From the NCBI RefSeq assembly GCF_017068395.1, contig NZ_CP070619.1, forward strand, positions 4,464,001 to 4,528,000: a stretch of 64,000 nucleotides of DNA, written 5' to 3'. The position numbers were made by a program, and so were the translations under genes. The notes under the pieces were generated by a model. It made no database searches. It had not been told where the DNA came from and worked only from the letters and a program-made list of their open reading frames with translations. Within the stretch, counting starts at the first letter, position 1; each line of letters starts with the position of its first letter. Origin of the DNA: Rhodococcus pseudokoreensis. Its GTDB lineage: Bacteria > Actinomycetota > Actinomycetes > Mycobacteriales > Mycobacteriaceae. Shown one piece after another: positions 25,896 through 36,144 of this stretch.

Positions 25896-27704
25896 ATGAC
25901 CAAGAAGAAGAACGGTGCCGATCGCACCGCTGTTTCCGGCGTACAGAAGATGACACCGTCGGAGGCGTTCGTCGAGACGATGGTCGCCAACGGCGTGACC
26001 GACATGTTCGGCATCATGGGATCGGCCTTCATGGACGCGATGGACATCTTCGCTCCCGCAGGCATCCGGCTCGTCCCCGTCGTGCACGAGCAGGGCGCCG
26101 GACACATGGCCGACGGATACGCCCGGGTCAGCGGACGTCACGGCATGGTCATCGGGCAGAACGGCCCGGGCATCAGCAACTGCGTCACGGCGATCGCCGC
26201 CGCGTTCTGGGCGCACAGCCCCGTCGTCATCGTCACCCCCGAGGCCGGCACCATGGGAACGGGCCTGGGCGGCTTCCAGGAGGCCAACCAGCTGCCGATG
26301 TTCCAGGAGTTCACGAAGTACCAGGGCCACGTCAACAACCCCAAGCGCATGGCCGAGTTCACCGGCCGCTGCTTCGACCGCGCGATGTCCGAGATGGGCC
26401 CGACGCAGCTCAACATTCCCCGCGACTTCTTCTACGGCGAAATCGAGACGGAGATCCCGCAGCCCACCCGCCTCGATCGCGGTCCCGGCGGGGAGAAGAG
26501 CCTGAACGAGGCGGCGGAACTGCTGGCGCAGGCCAAGTTCCCGGTCATCGTCTCCGGCGGTGGCGTGGTGATGGCCGACGGCGTCGACGAGTGCAAGGCT
26601 CTCGCCGAGCGTCTCGGTGCCCCCGTCGTCAACAGCTACCTGCACAACGACTCGTTCCCCGCCAGCCACCCGCTGTGGACCGGACCGCTCGGCTACCAGG
26701 GCTCGAAGGCCGCGATGAAGCTGATCAGCCAGGCCGACGTGGTGCTCGCCCTCGGCACCCGTCTCGGCCCCTTCGGCACCCTCCCGCAGCACGGCATGGA
26801 CTACTGGCCGAAGAACGCCAAGATCATCCAGATCGACGCCGACCACAAGATGCTCGGCCTGGTCAAGAAGGTCTCTGTCGGCATCTGCGGCGACGCGAAG
26901 GCCGCGGCCGTCGCGCTCACCGAGCGGCTCGAGGGCAAGGCCCTCGCGTGTGATGCCAACCGTGAGGAGCGCGCCAAGAAGATCGATGCCGAGAAGGCGG
27001 CGTGGGAGAAGGAACTCGACGAGTGGACCCACGAGCGCGACCCGTTCAGCCTCGACATGATCGCCGAACAGGAAGGTGAGGACGGCAACTGGCTGCACCC
27101 GCGTCAGGTGCTGCGTGAGCTGGAGAAGGCGATGCCGGAGGACGTGATGGTCTCCACCGACATCGGCAACATCAACTCCGTCGCCAACAGCTACCTCCGC
27201 TTCGAGAAGCCGCGCAGCTTCCTCGCCCCGATGAGCTTCGGCAACTGCGGTTACGCACTGCCGACCGTCATCGGCGCGAAGGCCGCGGCACCGGAACGGC
27301 CCGCCATCGCGTACGCAGGCGACGGTGCCTGGGGCATGAGCCTCGGCGAGGTCATGACGGCCGTCCGGCACGACATCCCCGTCACGGCCGTCGTGTTCCA
27401 CAACCGGCAGTGGGGCGCGGAGAAGAAGAACCAGGTCGACTTCTACAACCGCCGCTTCGTCGCCGGTGAACTCGAGAGCGAATCCTTCGCCGGAATCGCG
27501 CAGGCGATGGGTGCCGAGGGCATCGTCGTCGACAAGCTCGAAGAGGTCGGTCCCGCGCTGCAGCGCGCGGTCGCCGCACAGATGAACGAGGGCAAGACCA
27601 CGGTCATCGAGATCATGTGCACCCGCGAACTCGGCGACCCCTTCCGCCGCGACGCGCTCGCCAAGCCCGTGCGCCTGCTCGACAAGTACAAGGACTACGT
27701 GTAA
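25896..27704 (+). CDS. xsc: Sulfoacetaldehyde acetyltransferase
   Basis: 602-residue thiamine diphosphate enzyme that converts sulfoacetaldehyde and phosphate to acetyl phosphate and sulfite, the central step of taurine/isethionate dissimilation. The N-terminal PYR domain begins MTPSEAFVETMVANGVTDMFGIMGSAFMDAMDIF, with the catalytic Glu in VVHEQGAGHMADGYARV. The central domain has LGTRLGPFGTLPQHGMDYW. The C-terminal PP domain has the ThDP/Mg motif GDGAWGM...N (AYAGDGAWGMSLGEV; HNRQWGAEKKNQ). AAGGAGG precedes the ATG at 25896; an in-frame ATG at 25734 would run through the promoter. Tpa, Ald and Pta lie 7-11 kb downstream. Confidence 0.95.
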   Translation: MTKKKNGADRTAVSGVQKMTPSEAFVETMVANGVTDMFGIMGSAFMDAMDIFAPAGIRLVPVVHEQGAGHMADGYARVSGRHGMVIGQNGPGISNCVTAIAAAFWAHSPVVIVTPEAGTMGTGLGGFQEANQLPMFQEFTKYQGHVNNPKRMAEFTGRCFDRAMSEMGPTQLNIPRDFFYGEIETEIPQPTRLDRGPGGEKSLNEAAELLAQAKFPVIVSGGGVVMADGVDECKALAERLGAPVVNSYLHNDSFPASHPLWTGPLGYQGSKAAMKLISQADVVLALGTRLGPFGTLPQHGMDYWPKNAKIIQIDADHKMLGLVKKVSVGICGDAKAAAVALTERLEGKALACDANREERAKKIDAEKAAWEKELDEWTHERDPFSLDMIAEQEGEDGNWLHPRQVLRELEKAMPEDVMVSTDIGNINSVANSYLRFEKPRSFLAPMSFGNCGYALPTVIGAKAAAPERPAIAYAGDGAWGMSLGEVMTAVRHDIPVTAVVFHNRQWGAEKKNQVDFYNRRFVAGELESESFAGIAQAMGAEGIVVDKLEEVGPALQRAVAAQMNEGKTTVIEIMCTRELGDPFRRDALAKPVRLLDKYKDYV

Positions 27705-27721
27705 ATCCAACTGCTGCCAGC

Positions 27722-27755
27722 ACGTGGCCTCCGGCGATCACGCCGGAGGCCACGT
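27722..27755 (+). terminator. Strong hairpin after xsc
   Basis: A perfect 15-bp stem (27722-27736 with 27741-27755) closed by the loop ATCA, starting 18 bp after the xsc stop. No clear U-tract, as is common for actinobacterial terminators. Confidence 0.75.
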
Positions 27756-27867
27756 CCCGTGCGTTCCTGGTACCGACGATTCGACGCCGTCTGGATCTGT
27801 CGCTTCGCCGCCGCGGCCCCCACACTTCTGACGGAGACAACGACGAACGGAAGCGGAGCAACAGGGT

Positions 27868-28623
27868 ATGGCGGCAACGGTGTGGGATCTGTCGCTGCCC
27901 GCCCTCCTCTTCGCCCTCGGCATCGTGGTGGCCGGTGGCGTCGTCCGCGGCTTCGGGGGTTTCGGTGGTGCGATGGTGTGGGTCGCCGGACTCGTCGTCC
28001 TACTCCCGCCGACGTCCGTGATCCCCACCGTGTTCGTCCTCGAGGTCGTCGCCAGCGCCGCGATGCTGCCCCAGGTGTGGCGGCAGGTGCACTGGAAGTC
28101 GTTGCGCTGGTTGTTCGCAGGCACCATGATCGGAATGCCGCTAGGCATGTGGGCGCTCACGCAACTGTCCGGTGACCTGGTGCGCGTGCTGCTCGGTGTC
28201 GCCATCATCGGATCCGCCGTCGCCATGGCCGCCGTCCCCGACCGGCAGTCGCTGCCGGGCCCCGGCGTCACCGCCGCGACGGGAATGGCGTCCGGACTCC
28301 TCAACGGCGGCTTCGCCCTCGGCGGCCCACCCGCCGTCCTCATGTACTTCTCCGCGTCCACCCACGTGGCCGCCGGACGCGCCTCACTCGTCGTGTTCTT
28401 CCTCGTCATCGACGCCTTCGGCGCGGCGGGCTCGGCCGCAGGCGGACTCCTCACACTGCCCGTCCTCGCGCAGATCGCCCTGTTCACACCGCTCTGCATG
28501 CTCGGCGCCGCCGCGGGGAAATGGATGTTCGACCGCACCACCGCCCACCAGGTCCGCCAGCGCGTTCTCTGGTTGCTGGGCTTCCTCGGCGCCGCCGTCC
28601 TCGTGCAGGTGGCGTTGCGGTAG
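27868..28623 (+). CDS. TauE/SafE-family membrane exporter
   Basis: 251-residue membrane protein with about 8 hydrophobic segments in two repeats. The repeat signature GFGGFGGAMVWVAGLVVLLPP and the second GLLNGGFALGGPPAVLMYF are typical of TauE/SafE sulfite/organosulfur exporters. Located just downstream of xsc on the same strand (after a hairpin), it is a good candidate to export sulfite released by Xsc. A second member is at 38815-39546. Convergent with the PucR gene, with a 4-bp gap. Confidence 0.85.
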   Translation: MAATVWDLSLPALLFALGIVVAGGVVRGFGGFGGAMVWVAGLVVLLPPTSVIPTVFVLEVVASAAMLPQVWRQVHWKSLRWLFAGTMIGMPLGMWALTQLSGDLVRVLLGVAIIGSAVAMAAVPDRQSLPGPGVTAATGMASGLLNGGFALGGPPAVLMYFSASTHVAAGRASLVVFFLVIDAFGAAGSAAGGLLTLPVLAQIALFTPLCMLGAAAGKWMFDRTTAHQVRQRVLWLLGFLGAAVLVQVALR

Positions 28624-28627
28624 TTCG

Positions 28628-29809
28628 CTACTCCTCCGCGGTGTCGGGGGTGGTGTCGCCCGAATCGCGGTGGAACAGTCCGAGACTCAACACCGACCGC
28701 TGCAGGCCGTCGAGTGTCCGGGGATCCCAGCCGGTCAGTTGTTGCCAGCGGTCGAGGCGGTAGGTGACCGAGTTCGCGTGGAGGTGGATGTCCCGGCCTG
28801 CCGCGCTGATGGAGAAGCCGTTGCGGGCGAAGGCCGACACCGCCTCGACGAGGTGCGGGTGGTCGGCGGCGACGGTGGCCCCCGGCTCCAGCAGCGTGGT
28901 GAGTTCCGCGCGATGGTCTGCGAGGGTGGCGGCGACCCATTCGTCGGCGAATCGGACCACGGCGCCGGTCGGTGAGGCCAGTTGCAGGACCCGCCGCGCG
29001 TCGGTGATGCTCATCGCCGCTCCGGCCAGTCCGGGGCGGTCCAAGCCGACCCCGACGGTGGTGCCCGGGTGACCGAGCCGGACCTCGCGGACGATGTCGT
29101 CGACCGGTGCGTGCTGGCTCAGGGCGACGATGACGGTGCCGTGCCCGCTGCATTGGGTCGTTCCCGGGATCGTGTCCAGGGTGCGCTGCAGCCGCTCGAG
29201 CTGGGCTTCCGACCACTCCTCCGCGGCGACGCACACCGCTCGGAACCCGTGTTGTGGTGTGAACCCGAGCGCCTCCGCCAACTCGCGCACGTCACGGTCG
29301 TCGCCGTCGGTGGACCTGGCGAGGGCCTCGAAGAACCGGTACCGCACGCCTGCGCGGATCGCCTGTTCGCTTCGGGTCGCGTCGGTGTGCCCGACGGCGA
29401 CTGCGCTGGTGGCGGTGTGGACGAGGTCCCACATCATGCCGCCGGCACGTAACAGGTCGGTGGTCGGTTCGGCGGCTCTGGCGACCATCGTGTTCCACAG
29501 TTCGCGGGACGCGATGTGGTACGTCTCGATGACGTCGGACAGTGGTAATCCCTGCATTGCCCGGCGACGGCCGAGCTGACGTGAACGCTCGAGGACGTCG
29601 TCGGCGAGCGGTTTGCTCTCCGCGAGGGCGCGCAGCGTCGCCGCGAGCTGCCGGGCGATGTATTCGTGCTGTTCGTCGATCGGAACGGCAGCGTACGACT
29701 GCAACTCGGCGCGAATCTGACGCACCGATCGGTCGGTTACCGACTCGATCTCCTCGGAGACCTGCCGGCACAACAGCTGGATCGTGTCTTCACCCGCGGA
29801 CTCGGGCAC
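28628..29809 (-). CDS. PucR-family transcriptional regulator
   Basis: About 393 residues. An N-terminal helical domain is followed by a central GGDEF-like PucR region (VGVGLDRPGLAGAAMSITDARRVL) and a C-terminal HTH_30 helix-turn-helix (FARNGFSISAAGRDIHLHANSVTYRLDRWQQLTGWDPR). GTG 29809 is chosen (GAGG 5 nt upstream); GTG 29827 is an alternative, and the frame remains open further upstream without a good site. Divergent from the DUF3311/SSS/amidohydrolase genes and probably their activator. Effector unknown. Confidence 0.85.
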   Translation of the reverse strand: MPESAGEDTIQLLCRQVSEEIESVTDRSVRQIRAELQSYAAVPIDEQHEYIARQLAATLRALAESKPLADDVLERSRQLGRRRAMQGLPLSDVIETYHIASRELWNTMVARAAEPTTDLLRAGGMMWDLVHTATSAVAVGHTDATRSEQAIRAGVRYRFFEALARSTDGDDRDVRELAEALGFTPQHGFRAVCVAAEEWSEAQLERLQRTLDTIPGTTQCSGHGTVIVALSQHAPVDDIVREVRLGHPGTTVGVGLDRPGLAGAAMSITDARRVLQLASPTGAVVRFADEWVAATLADHRAELTTLLEPGATVAADHPHLVEAVSAFARNGFSISAAGRDIHLHANSVTYRLDRWQQLTGWDPRTLDGLQRSVLSLGLFHRDSGDTTPDTAEE

Positions 29810-29985
29810 ATTCCCCTCGCATTCCACACTCCCGTGAAATTCACGAACCGCTTCGGCGTTTTCCGGGATTCGCCCATGGCCCGCGGGGAGTGACTCGGAC
29901 CACACTAGTGCCAGAGTGCACGTCGACCGGCACCGGACCACTCCGCGACGCCGGTCGACGCAGTCAGAATAGGAGCCCAACAATC

Positions 29986-30243
29986 ATGTCCAACGAGGCA
30001 AAAAGCGCCTTACTCGCGATAGGTGTCCCGTTCGCCGGGGTTCTGGGCGGCATCGTGGTCCTGTCCGGTTCCACGGCCGCGGTCTTCGGAGTTCCGATCC
30101 TGTTCGCGTGGTTGTTCCTGTGGATGCCGCTCACCTCGCTGTGCCTCCATCTCGCATGGAAGCTGTTCGACCGCAAAGATTTCGAAGCCGCGGAACGCGC
30201 CGAAGCCGCCGCTGCGAACAGTGTGATCGGAGAACAGTCATGA
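29986..30243 (+). CDS. Small membrane protein, DUF3311-like, SSS transporter partner
   Basis: 85 residues with two hydrophobic segments (LLAIGVPFAGVLGGIVVLSG; PILFAWLFLWMPLTSLCLHLAW) and a charged C-terminal tail. AGGAG precedes the ATG; the stop overlaps the next ATG at 30240 as ATGA. Small two-helix proteins of this kind commonly precede sodium/solute symporter genes in actinobacteria and are thought to be accessory subunits. Confidence 0.85.
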   Translation: MSNEAKSALLAIGVPFAGVLGGIVVLSGSTAAVFGVPILFAWLFLWMPLTSLCLHLAWKLFDRKDFEAAERAEAAAANSVIGEQS

Positions 30244-31733
30244 CCGCAGCGTTCTTCACCCTCGTGCTCATCCTCGCCCTCGGAGCGGGTGTGCTGTCGC
30301 GGCGCGGCAGCAAGAAGGAGATCTCCGACTACCTGGTGGGTGGCCGGTCGTTCGGTCCGCTGCTGGTCTTCATCCTCGGGGCCGGCGAGGCGTACAGCAT
30401 CGGCACCCTGATCGGGTTCCCCGGCGGCGTGTACGCGCACGGCGCGAGCTACGGCGTCTGGTTCATCGGCTACATCCTGCTGGCCTACCCGATCGGGTAC
30501 TTCTTCGCGCCGTACCTGTGGCGGGCGGGCAAGCGATACGGCGCCATGACGTTGCCCGACGTCGCCGGACGCCACTTCCGTTCGCGGGGGCTGGAATTGA
30601 CGATCGCCATTGCTTCGGTCGTCTTCCTCATCCCGTGGGGTCAGCTTCAGCTCGCCGGTCTGCAGATCGCGCTGACCGGTCTGGGGATCTCCATCGACCC
30701 CACCGTCGCGGTCTTCGCGGGCGCGGCACTCGCGCTGCTGTTCCTCATGTTGTCCGGGGTGCGCGCACCCGCCTTCGTGTCCTACGTGAAGGACACCGCC
30801 CTGCTGCTCGGCGCCGTCCTGATCGGGCTGGCGGCGATCGTCCAGACCGGCGGTACCGAGAAGCTGTTCGCCGCGGCGGAATCCAGTGGTGGCACGGACT
30901 CACACTCCACGGTCACCGGGTCGTCGCTGACGTTCGTCCTGACGACGATCGTGTTCCAGTCGCTCGGGTTCTTCATCTTCCCGATCGTCGTGCAGGCCGT
31001 GCTCGCCGCGAAATCCGAGGCGACGATCAAGCGGGTCGCCAAGTTCAATCCGCTGTACATGCTGATGTACCCGTTCCTCGTCGCCGCCGCGTTCGGCGCG
31101 ATCACGCTGCTGCCGACCAAGCTCGAGGGAACCGAATCCGACCAGGTGCTCCTGCGGCTGTCGCGGCAGGTGCTGCCAGACTGGCTGACCGGTGTCGTCG
31201 CCGGCGGCGCGGCCCTCTGCGCGATCGTGGTGCTGTGCGGGGCGGCTCTCGGCATCGGTGCGATCGTGTCGCGCAACATCATTCCCGGGATCCCCGAATC
31301 CCGCCAGCGGATCTGGGTGCGCGGAGTCGTCGTGGCGTATCTCGCGATCTCGCTCCTGCTCACCCTCGCGACACCTCAGCTCCTGCTGACCCTGGTCAAC
31401 ACCGCGTACTACGGCGTCACGCAGGCCGCCGTGGTGTTCGCGACGATGGTCTTCGGCTGGAAACTGCGCCCCTCCGCCCTCGCCATGGGCGTGGTGCTCG
31501 GCGACGCCGTGGTGCTGTGGCTATATCTCGACAAGCACGGCCCCGTGTCCGTGTGGCTCGCCGAGCACGGTGTGAACATCGGCGCGGCCGCCCTCGTCCT
31601 CAACATCCTGTTCGTGGTGGCGACCCGGTTGTTCTGGCCGGCCACCGACCCCGTCCGCGGCCTTCGCACCGAAGGTCGCACGCCCGCCGTCACCGTGGAA
31701 TCCACGGCCGCTCCCAGCCAAGTAGGTGCCTGA
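30240..31733 (+). CDS. Sodium:solute symporter (SSS family)
   Basis: 497-residue transporter with about 13 hydrophobic segments. The SSS hallmarks are DYLVGGRSFGPLLVFILGAGEAYSIGT near the N-terminus and a sodium-site helix around VVFQSLGFFIFPIVVQAVLAAKSE. It is translationally coupled to the small upstream protein and directly abuts the amidohydrolase (ATG 31734 follows its TGA). No other taurine importer such as TauABC or a TRAP system is in the window, so this is the candidate uptake system for taurine, an N-acyl derivative or another compound. Cargo is inference only. Confidence 0.88.
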   Translation: MTAAFFTLVLILALGAGVLSRRGSKKEISDYLVGGRSFGPLLVFILGAGEAYSIGTLIGFPGGVYAHGASYGVWFIGYILLAYPIGYFFAPYLWRAGKRYGAMTLPDVAGRHFRSRGLELTIAIASVVFLIPWGQLQLAGLQIALTGLGISIDPTVAVFAGAALALLFLMLSGVRAPAFVSYVKDTALLLGAVLIGLAAIVQTGGTEKLFAAAESSGGTDSHSTVTGSSLTFVLTTIVFQSLGFFIFPIVVQAVLAAKSEATIKRVAKFNPLYMLMYPFLVAAAFGAITLLPTKLEGTESDQVLLRLSRQVLPDWLTGVVAGGAALCAIVVLCGAALGIGAIVSRNIIPGIPESRQRIWVRGVVVAYLAISLLLTLATPQLLLTLVNTAYYGVTQAAVVFATMVFGWKLRPSALAMGVVLGDAVVLWLYLDKHGPVSVWLAEHGVNIGAAALVLNILFVVATRLFWPATDPVRGLRTEGRTPAVTVESTAAPSQVGA

Positions 31734-33344
31734 ATGTCCCGAACACTGCTCACCGCCGAAGCGATCCACACCCAGGACCCGTCGTCGCCGACCGTCGAAG
31801 CGCTGGTCATTGCCGGCGACCGCGTGCTCGCGACCGGCACCAGGAAGGACATGGCCGACTGCGCCGGGATCGGCGCCCGCCGCGTCGACCTGCCCGGCGC
31901 CACGGTGATCCCGGGACTCATCGAGTCGCACATCCACCCCACGTACGCCGGTCTCACCGACGGCTGGGCGGACTGCCGGACGCCACCGTGCCGGTCGATC
32001 ACCGACATTCAGCAGGCGCTGCGTGCCTCGGCCGGCGGCAGCGGCTGGATCCGGGGGTGGGGTTACGACGACACCCAGATCGCCGAGGGACGGCACCCGA
32101 CCAGGACGGACCTCGACGCGGTCAGCACCGACCGGCCGGTCATCGTGCTGCACATCTGCGGGCACTTCGCCGTCGCCAACACCGCCGCGCTCGCGGCGGC
32201 GGGCATCGACGAGTCGACGGTGGCGGCGGACGACCCGCTCTTCCCCCGCGGGGACGACGGCCGCCTAACCGGGATGGCGTGGGAAATCGACGCGGTGTCG
32301 AGGCTGACCGCGGCAGTTCCCGCGCTGACCGAGCAGGAGGTGAACGGTGCGTTGCTGCGCAGCCTGCTGTCGGCGCGGGCACGGGGAATCACCACGATCC
32401 ACGACCTCGGCGTGGGCCTGTCGGCGGGCGAGCAGGAACTGGCCGCCTACCGCTCACTGGACGCATCGGGTGAGCTGCCCGTGCACGTCGTCGGGTTCCT
32501 CCGCGGCGACCTGGCACTCCAGGCCCTCGACGACCGGCGCGTCACGTTCGAGCACGCACCCGCGGCCGGAGCACACTTCCGGCTGGCAGGCGCGAAATTC
32601 TGGGCCGACGGATCGATCCAGGGACTGTCCGCCGCACTCCGCGCCCCGTACGCCTGCGACCCCGGTCATCACGGCGACCTGCTTTATCCGCAGGAGCAAC
32701 TCGACGAGATGATCCTGCGGGTGCACCGCGCGGGTGGTCAGGTCGCCGTGCACGCCAACGGCGACGCCGCCGTCGGCGCCGCGATCACCTCGCTGCGGCG
32801 GGCGCAGGCCACCGACGGCCGGGTTGGACGGCACCGCATCGAGCACTGCCAGGTGAGCGCGCCGAGCGACCTGGCCGCGATCCGGGAATCCGAACTCGGG
32901 GTCAGTTTCTTCGTCAACCACGTCTTCTACTGGGGCGACCGCCACCGCGATCGGTTCCTCGGAGCCCAGCGCGCCGCCGACATGGATCCCCTGGCATGCG
33001 CCGACGAACTGGGTCTGCGATTCGGGCTGCATTCGGACTGCCCGATCACCCCGATGGATCCGCTGGCGACCATCCGCACCGCGGTCACCCGGATGACGCG
33101 GGGCGGCACGGTGCTCGGCGGGAACCAGCGGATCGGGGTGGATCGCGCCATCCGGGCCATGACCGTCGACAGCGCGTACCTGGTCCACGACGAGACTCGC
33201 GTCGGCACCCTGACGGCCGGCCGTCGCGCGGATCTGGTGGCGCTCGACGGCAGCCTCGGCGATCTCGGCGACGGCACCGTCGACATACCCCGTCCGGCAC
33301 TGGTGATGATCGACGGCGAATCGGCGCACCAGCCGGTGTCGTAA
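31734..33344 (+). CDS. Amidohydrolase family 3 (YtcJ-like)
   Basis: 536-residue metal-dependent amidohydrolase. It shows the N-terminal metal motif ESHIHPT (HxH), the long insertion of the YtcJ family (GWIRGWGYDD), a later metal His in VAVHANGDAAV, HRIEHCQVS and the Asp in HSDCPITPMDP. It starts directly after the SSS symporter stop. The family cleaves N-acyl, formyl or cyclic amide bonds. In a taurine region it could release taurine from an N-acyltaurine, or it could belong to an unrelated PucR-controlled pathway. Confidence 0.85.
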   Translation: MSRTLLTAEAIHTQDPSSPTVEALVIAGDRVLATGTRKDMADCAGIGARRVDLPGATVIPGLIESHIHPTYAGLTDGWADCRTPPCRSITDIQQALRASAGGSGWIRGWGYDDTQIAEGRHPTRTDLDAVSTDRPVIVLHICGHFAVANTAALAAAGIDESTVAADDPLFPRGDDGRLTGMAWEIDAVSRLTAAVPALTEQEVNGALLRSLLSARARGITTIHDLGVGLSAGEQELAAYRSLDASGELPVHVVGFLRGDLALQALDDRRVTFEHAPAAGAHFRLAGAKFWADGSIQGLSAALRAPYACDPGHHGDLLYPQEQLDEMILRVHRAGGQVAVHANGDAAVGAAITSLRRAQATDGRVGRHRIEHCQVSAPSDLAAIRESELGVSFFVNHVFYWGDRHRDRFLGAQRAADMDPLACADELGLRFGLHSDCPITPMDPLATIRTAVTRMTRGGTVLGGNQRIGVDRAIRAMTVDSAYLVHDETRVGTLTAGRRADLVALDGSLGDLGDGTVDIPRPALVMIDGESAHQPVS

Positions 33345-33381
33345 CTGCGTCGGCGGGAACGGGTTCCCGCTACCGGCGCAG
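33345..33381. terminator. Hairpin between convergent amidohydrolase and mocR genes
   Basis: GCGGGAAC/GTTCCCGC (33353-33360/33363-33370) inside CTGCG/CGCAG (33345-33349/33377-33381). It overlaps the mocR stop codon (33370-33372), so it can act in both directions. Confidence 0.6.
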
Positions 33382-34833
33382 ACTCGCCTGGCAGGCCTGA
33401 CCGAGGAGGGCGATGCCTTCCTCGATGGAGCGCAGGGGGATCGCCCCGTAGCCGATGCGAAAGTGGTTGCGGGGCGGTACCGGCTGGGTGAAGAAGATGT
33501 CGCCCCGTTCGATGAGGACGCCGCGGGCCTCGGCCTCCCGCGTGAGGACCCGGCAGTCGAGGTTCTCCGGACCGGTCATCCACAGGCTGACCCCGCCGGG
33601 CGGGTACGGCTCCTGCGGCCAGGGGAGGTACTTGTCGACGGCCGCGCACAGGCGTTCCCATTTGTGTTTCATCTGGGTGCGGTGGTGGCGTAGCGCCCGG
33701 TGATACTCGCCGCTGTCGATGAGCATCGCCAGGGCCCGCTGCTGATGGCCGGGTGGGTGCCGCAGCACGTACCGGCGGGCTTTGCGCAGCTCACGCACCA
33801 GATCCGCGGGCCCGACGAGGTAGCCGAGGCGCAGACCGGGGGCCAGGAACTTCGAGAACGTGCCGAGGTACACGGCGTCGCCGCTGGAGTCGAGCGCCTT
33901 GAGCGCCGGGCTGGGACTGCCGTGATAGCGGAACTCGCTGTCGTAGTCGTCCTCGACGATGACGGTGCCGGATTCCGCGGCGAGCTGCAGCAGACGCTGA
34001 CGGCGATCGATGCCGAGCGTCACGTTGGTCGGATGGTGATGGCTCGGCGTCAGATACATCAGGTCGGTGCCACGCAGGGTCTCCGGCGGGCGCAGGCCGT
34101 GCGCGTCGACGTCGATGCCGTACACCTGAGCGCCGGTGCGCAGGAAGATGTGTCGCGCGTCGAGGTAGCCGGGGTTCTCGATCGCGACGCGGTGTTCGGG
34201 TCCGAGGAGAACGCGGCCGACGAGGTCCAGTCCCTGCTGGGAACCGACGGTGACGAGAACCTCGTCGGCACCGGCCTCGATGCCGCGCGACGGCAACAGG
34301 TGCTGGCGGATCATGTCGATCAGCATCGGATCGTCCGCGCCGACACTGTCCTGCAGGCTGGCGTAGGCGTGCGGTTGGTACAGGGCGTCGCGCAGGCACC
34401 GGACCCATGCGCGGGCCGGGAAGCTGCGGATGTCGATCTGCCCGGCCAGGAACGGATACGGGTAACTGTGCCAGTCGAGGTTCTTCTCGATGTGCGGGAC
34501 GTCGGCGTCGGGGTACCGCCGGATGCGGGACGCCCAGTCGATGCGCGGGATGGTCGCGCGGGCGTCGGATGCGAGCGTCTCGATCATGTCGGGATTGACG
34601 AACATGCCCGAACGCTGGTGGCTTTGAACGAGTCCCTCGGCGATCAGTTCCTGATAGGCCAGGTTGATCGTGTTCCGGGAGATCGCGAGATCGACCGCCA
34701 GTTCACGCGAACTGGGGAGGCGGTGGCGTGGATCGAACAGTCCGTTGGCGATGCCGTGTTCGATCGCCCGTCGAACCTGGCGGTAGAGCGGTTCGGCGGA
34801 ATTGCGGTCGATCTCGATCAGCGTTCTCGGCAC
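33370..34833 (-). CDS. MocR-family regulator (GntR HTH fused to aminotransferase fold), TauR-like
   Basis: 487 residues. The N-terminal GntR winged helix (about 10-78) contains [19 protein letters not shown]; the C-terminal domain is a fold-type I aminotransferase with [13 protein letters not shown] and the PLP lysine Lys328 in LGTFSKFL. The GTG at 34833 is chosen because AGGAGG lies 6 nt upstream. In taurine clusters such proteins (TauR) activate tpa/xsc genes. Here it is downstream of ald and close to tpa, and the GGACC repeats at 36145-36193 are a likely target. Confidence 0.9.
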   Translation of the reverse strand: MPRTLIEIDRNSAEPLYRQVRRAIEHGIANGLFDPRHRLPSSRELAVDLAISRNTINLAYQELIAEGLVQSHQRSGMFVNPDMIETLASDARATIPRIDWASRIRRYPDADVPHIEKNLDWHSYPYPFLAGQIDIRSFPARAWVRCLRDALYQPHAYASLQDSVGADDPMLIDMIRQHLLPSRGIEAGADEVLVTVGSQQGLDLVGRVLLGPEHRVAIENPGYLDARHIFLRTGAQVYGIDVDAHGLRPPETLRGTDLMYLTPSHHHPTNVTLGIDRRQRLLQLAAESGTVIVEDDYDSEFRYHGSPSPALKALDSSGDAVYLGTFSKFLAPGLRLGYLVGPADLVRELRKARRYVLRHPPGHQQRALAMLIDSGEYHRALRHHRTQMKHKWERLCAAVDKYLPWPQEPYPPGGVSLWMTGPENLDCRVLTREAEARGVLIERGDIFFTQPVPPRNHFRIGYGAIPLRSIEEGIALLGQACQASLRR

Positions 34834-34875
34834 GCATCGCCTCCTGTGGTCCAAGAGTGGCCAGGTGTAGGCCGA

Positions 34876-34923
34876 CCCGGCACGCCGAGAAGTTCTCGAA
34901 CGAGCACTTCTCAGTATGCCGGG
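34876..34923 (-). terminator. Two-step hairpin between ald and mocR
   Basis: CCCGGCA/TGCCGGG (34876-34882/34917-34923) and, inside it, GAGAAGT/ACTTCTC (34887-34893/34906-34912), separated by a 4x4 internal loop. Lies in the 102-bp gap after the ald stop on the leftward strand. Confidence 0.6.
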
Positions 34924-34935
34924 CCGGCGGCGAAA

Positions 34936-36057
34936 TCAAACGAGGTTGAGTGCTTCGTCGACGCCGACCGAGTCGATGCCGAGTGCGGCACCGACGGCGT
35001 CGTTGGTCAGGCGCCCGGAGACCGTGCTGACTCCGGCGCGGAGTGCGGCGTTCTCCCTGGCCGCGCGGGCCAGACCCTTCTCCGCGATCTGCAGGGTGTA
35101 CGGCAGTGTCACATTGGTGAGCGCGTACGTGGACGTGTGGGGCACCGCTCCCGGCATGTTCGCCACGCAGTAGAACACCGAGTCGTGGACCTTGAACGTG
35201 GGGTCCGCGTGGGTGGTGGGACGCGAATCCTCGAAGCAGCCGCCCTGGTCGATCGCGATGTCGACGAGCACGCTGCCCGGCTTCATCCGGGAGACCAGCG
35301 AGTTCGAGATGATCTTCGGGGCCTTGGCGCCCGGGACGAGCACGGCGCCGATGACGAGGTCGGCCTGCATGACCTCCTGCTCGATCGAGTACGCGTTGGC
35401 GGCGAGGGTGCGGATCCGGCCCTGGTACATGCGGTCGGCGGCGCGCAACTTGTCGACGTTCTTGTCGAACAGGACGACGTCGGCCCAGGTTCCTGCGGCG
35501 ACGGCGACGGCGTTCATGCCCGATACGCCGGCACCGATCACGACGACCCGCGCGGGGGACACCCCGGACACGCCGCCGATCAGCACACCCCGGCCACCCT
35601 CCGGGCGCATGAGTGCCTGCGCACCGACGAGGGGGGCGAGCCTGCCGGCTACCTCACTCATCGGGAACAGCAGGGGCAGCGAACCGTCGGGAAGCTGAAC
35701 GGTCTCGTACGCAACCGAATTCGTGCCTGCGGCGAGCAGGGCCCGGGTGCACTCCTCGCCCGCGGCGAGGTGCAGGTAGGTGAACAGCGTGAGGTCCGAA
35801 CGCATCCGGTGGTATTCCTCCGCGATGGGCTCCTTGACCTTCAGCAGGAGTTCCGCGCTCTGCCACACGGCGTCGGCGCTGTCGAGGATCTTCGCGCCGG
35901 CCGCGCCGTAGGCGTCGTCGCCGATCGACGAGCCCTCCCCCGCACCGCGTTCCACGAACACGTCGTGCCCGTGGGCAACCATCTCGTGGACACCGGCAGG
36001 AGTGGCCGCCACCCGGTACTCGTGGTTCTTGACTTCCTTGGGGATACCGATCCTCAT
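34936..36057 (-). CDS. ald: Alanine dehydrogenase
   Basis: 373-residue NAD-dependent enzyme, the usual family length. [17 protein letters not shown] is the N-terminal signature; the catalytic Lys75 (LLKVKEP) and His96 (YLHLAAG) are in register with characterised alanine dehydrogenases; the NAD fold has [13 protein letters not shown]. It converts alanine from the taurine-pyruvate aminotransferase back to pyruvate with release of ammonium. Divergent from tpa across the GGACC repeat region, implying co-regulation. Confidence 0.95.
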   Translation of the reverse strand: MRIGIPKEVKNHEYRVAATPAGVHEMVAHGHDVFVERGAGEGSSIGDDAYGAAGAKILDSADAVWQSAELLLKVKEPIAEEYHRMRSDLTLFTYLHLAAGEECTRALLAAGTNSVAYETVQLPDGSLPLLFPMSEVAGRLAPLVGAQALMRPEGGRGVLIGGVSGVSPARVVVIGAGVSGMNAVAVAAGTWADVVLFDKNVDKLRAADRMYQGRIRTLAANAYSIEQEVMQADLVIGAVLVPGAKAPKIISNSLVSRMKPGSVLVDIAIDQGGCFEDSRPTTHADPTFKVHDSVFYCVANMPGAVPHTSTYALTNVTLPYTLQIAEKGLARAARENAALRAGVSTVSGRLTNDAVGAALGIDSVGVDEALNLV

Positions 36058-36144
36058 CTGAGACCTCCGTTAGCTGGGGCTGTTCCGCTCCGACCACATG
36101 CCGTGGTCCCCGAGCGATACCGAAGTCTGGATCACTCTGGCATG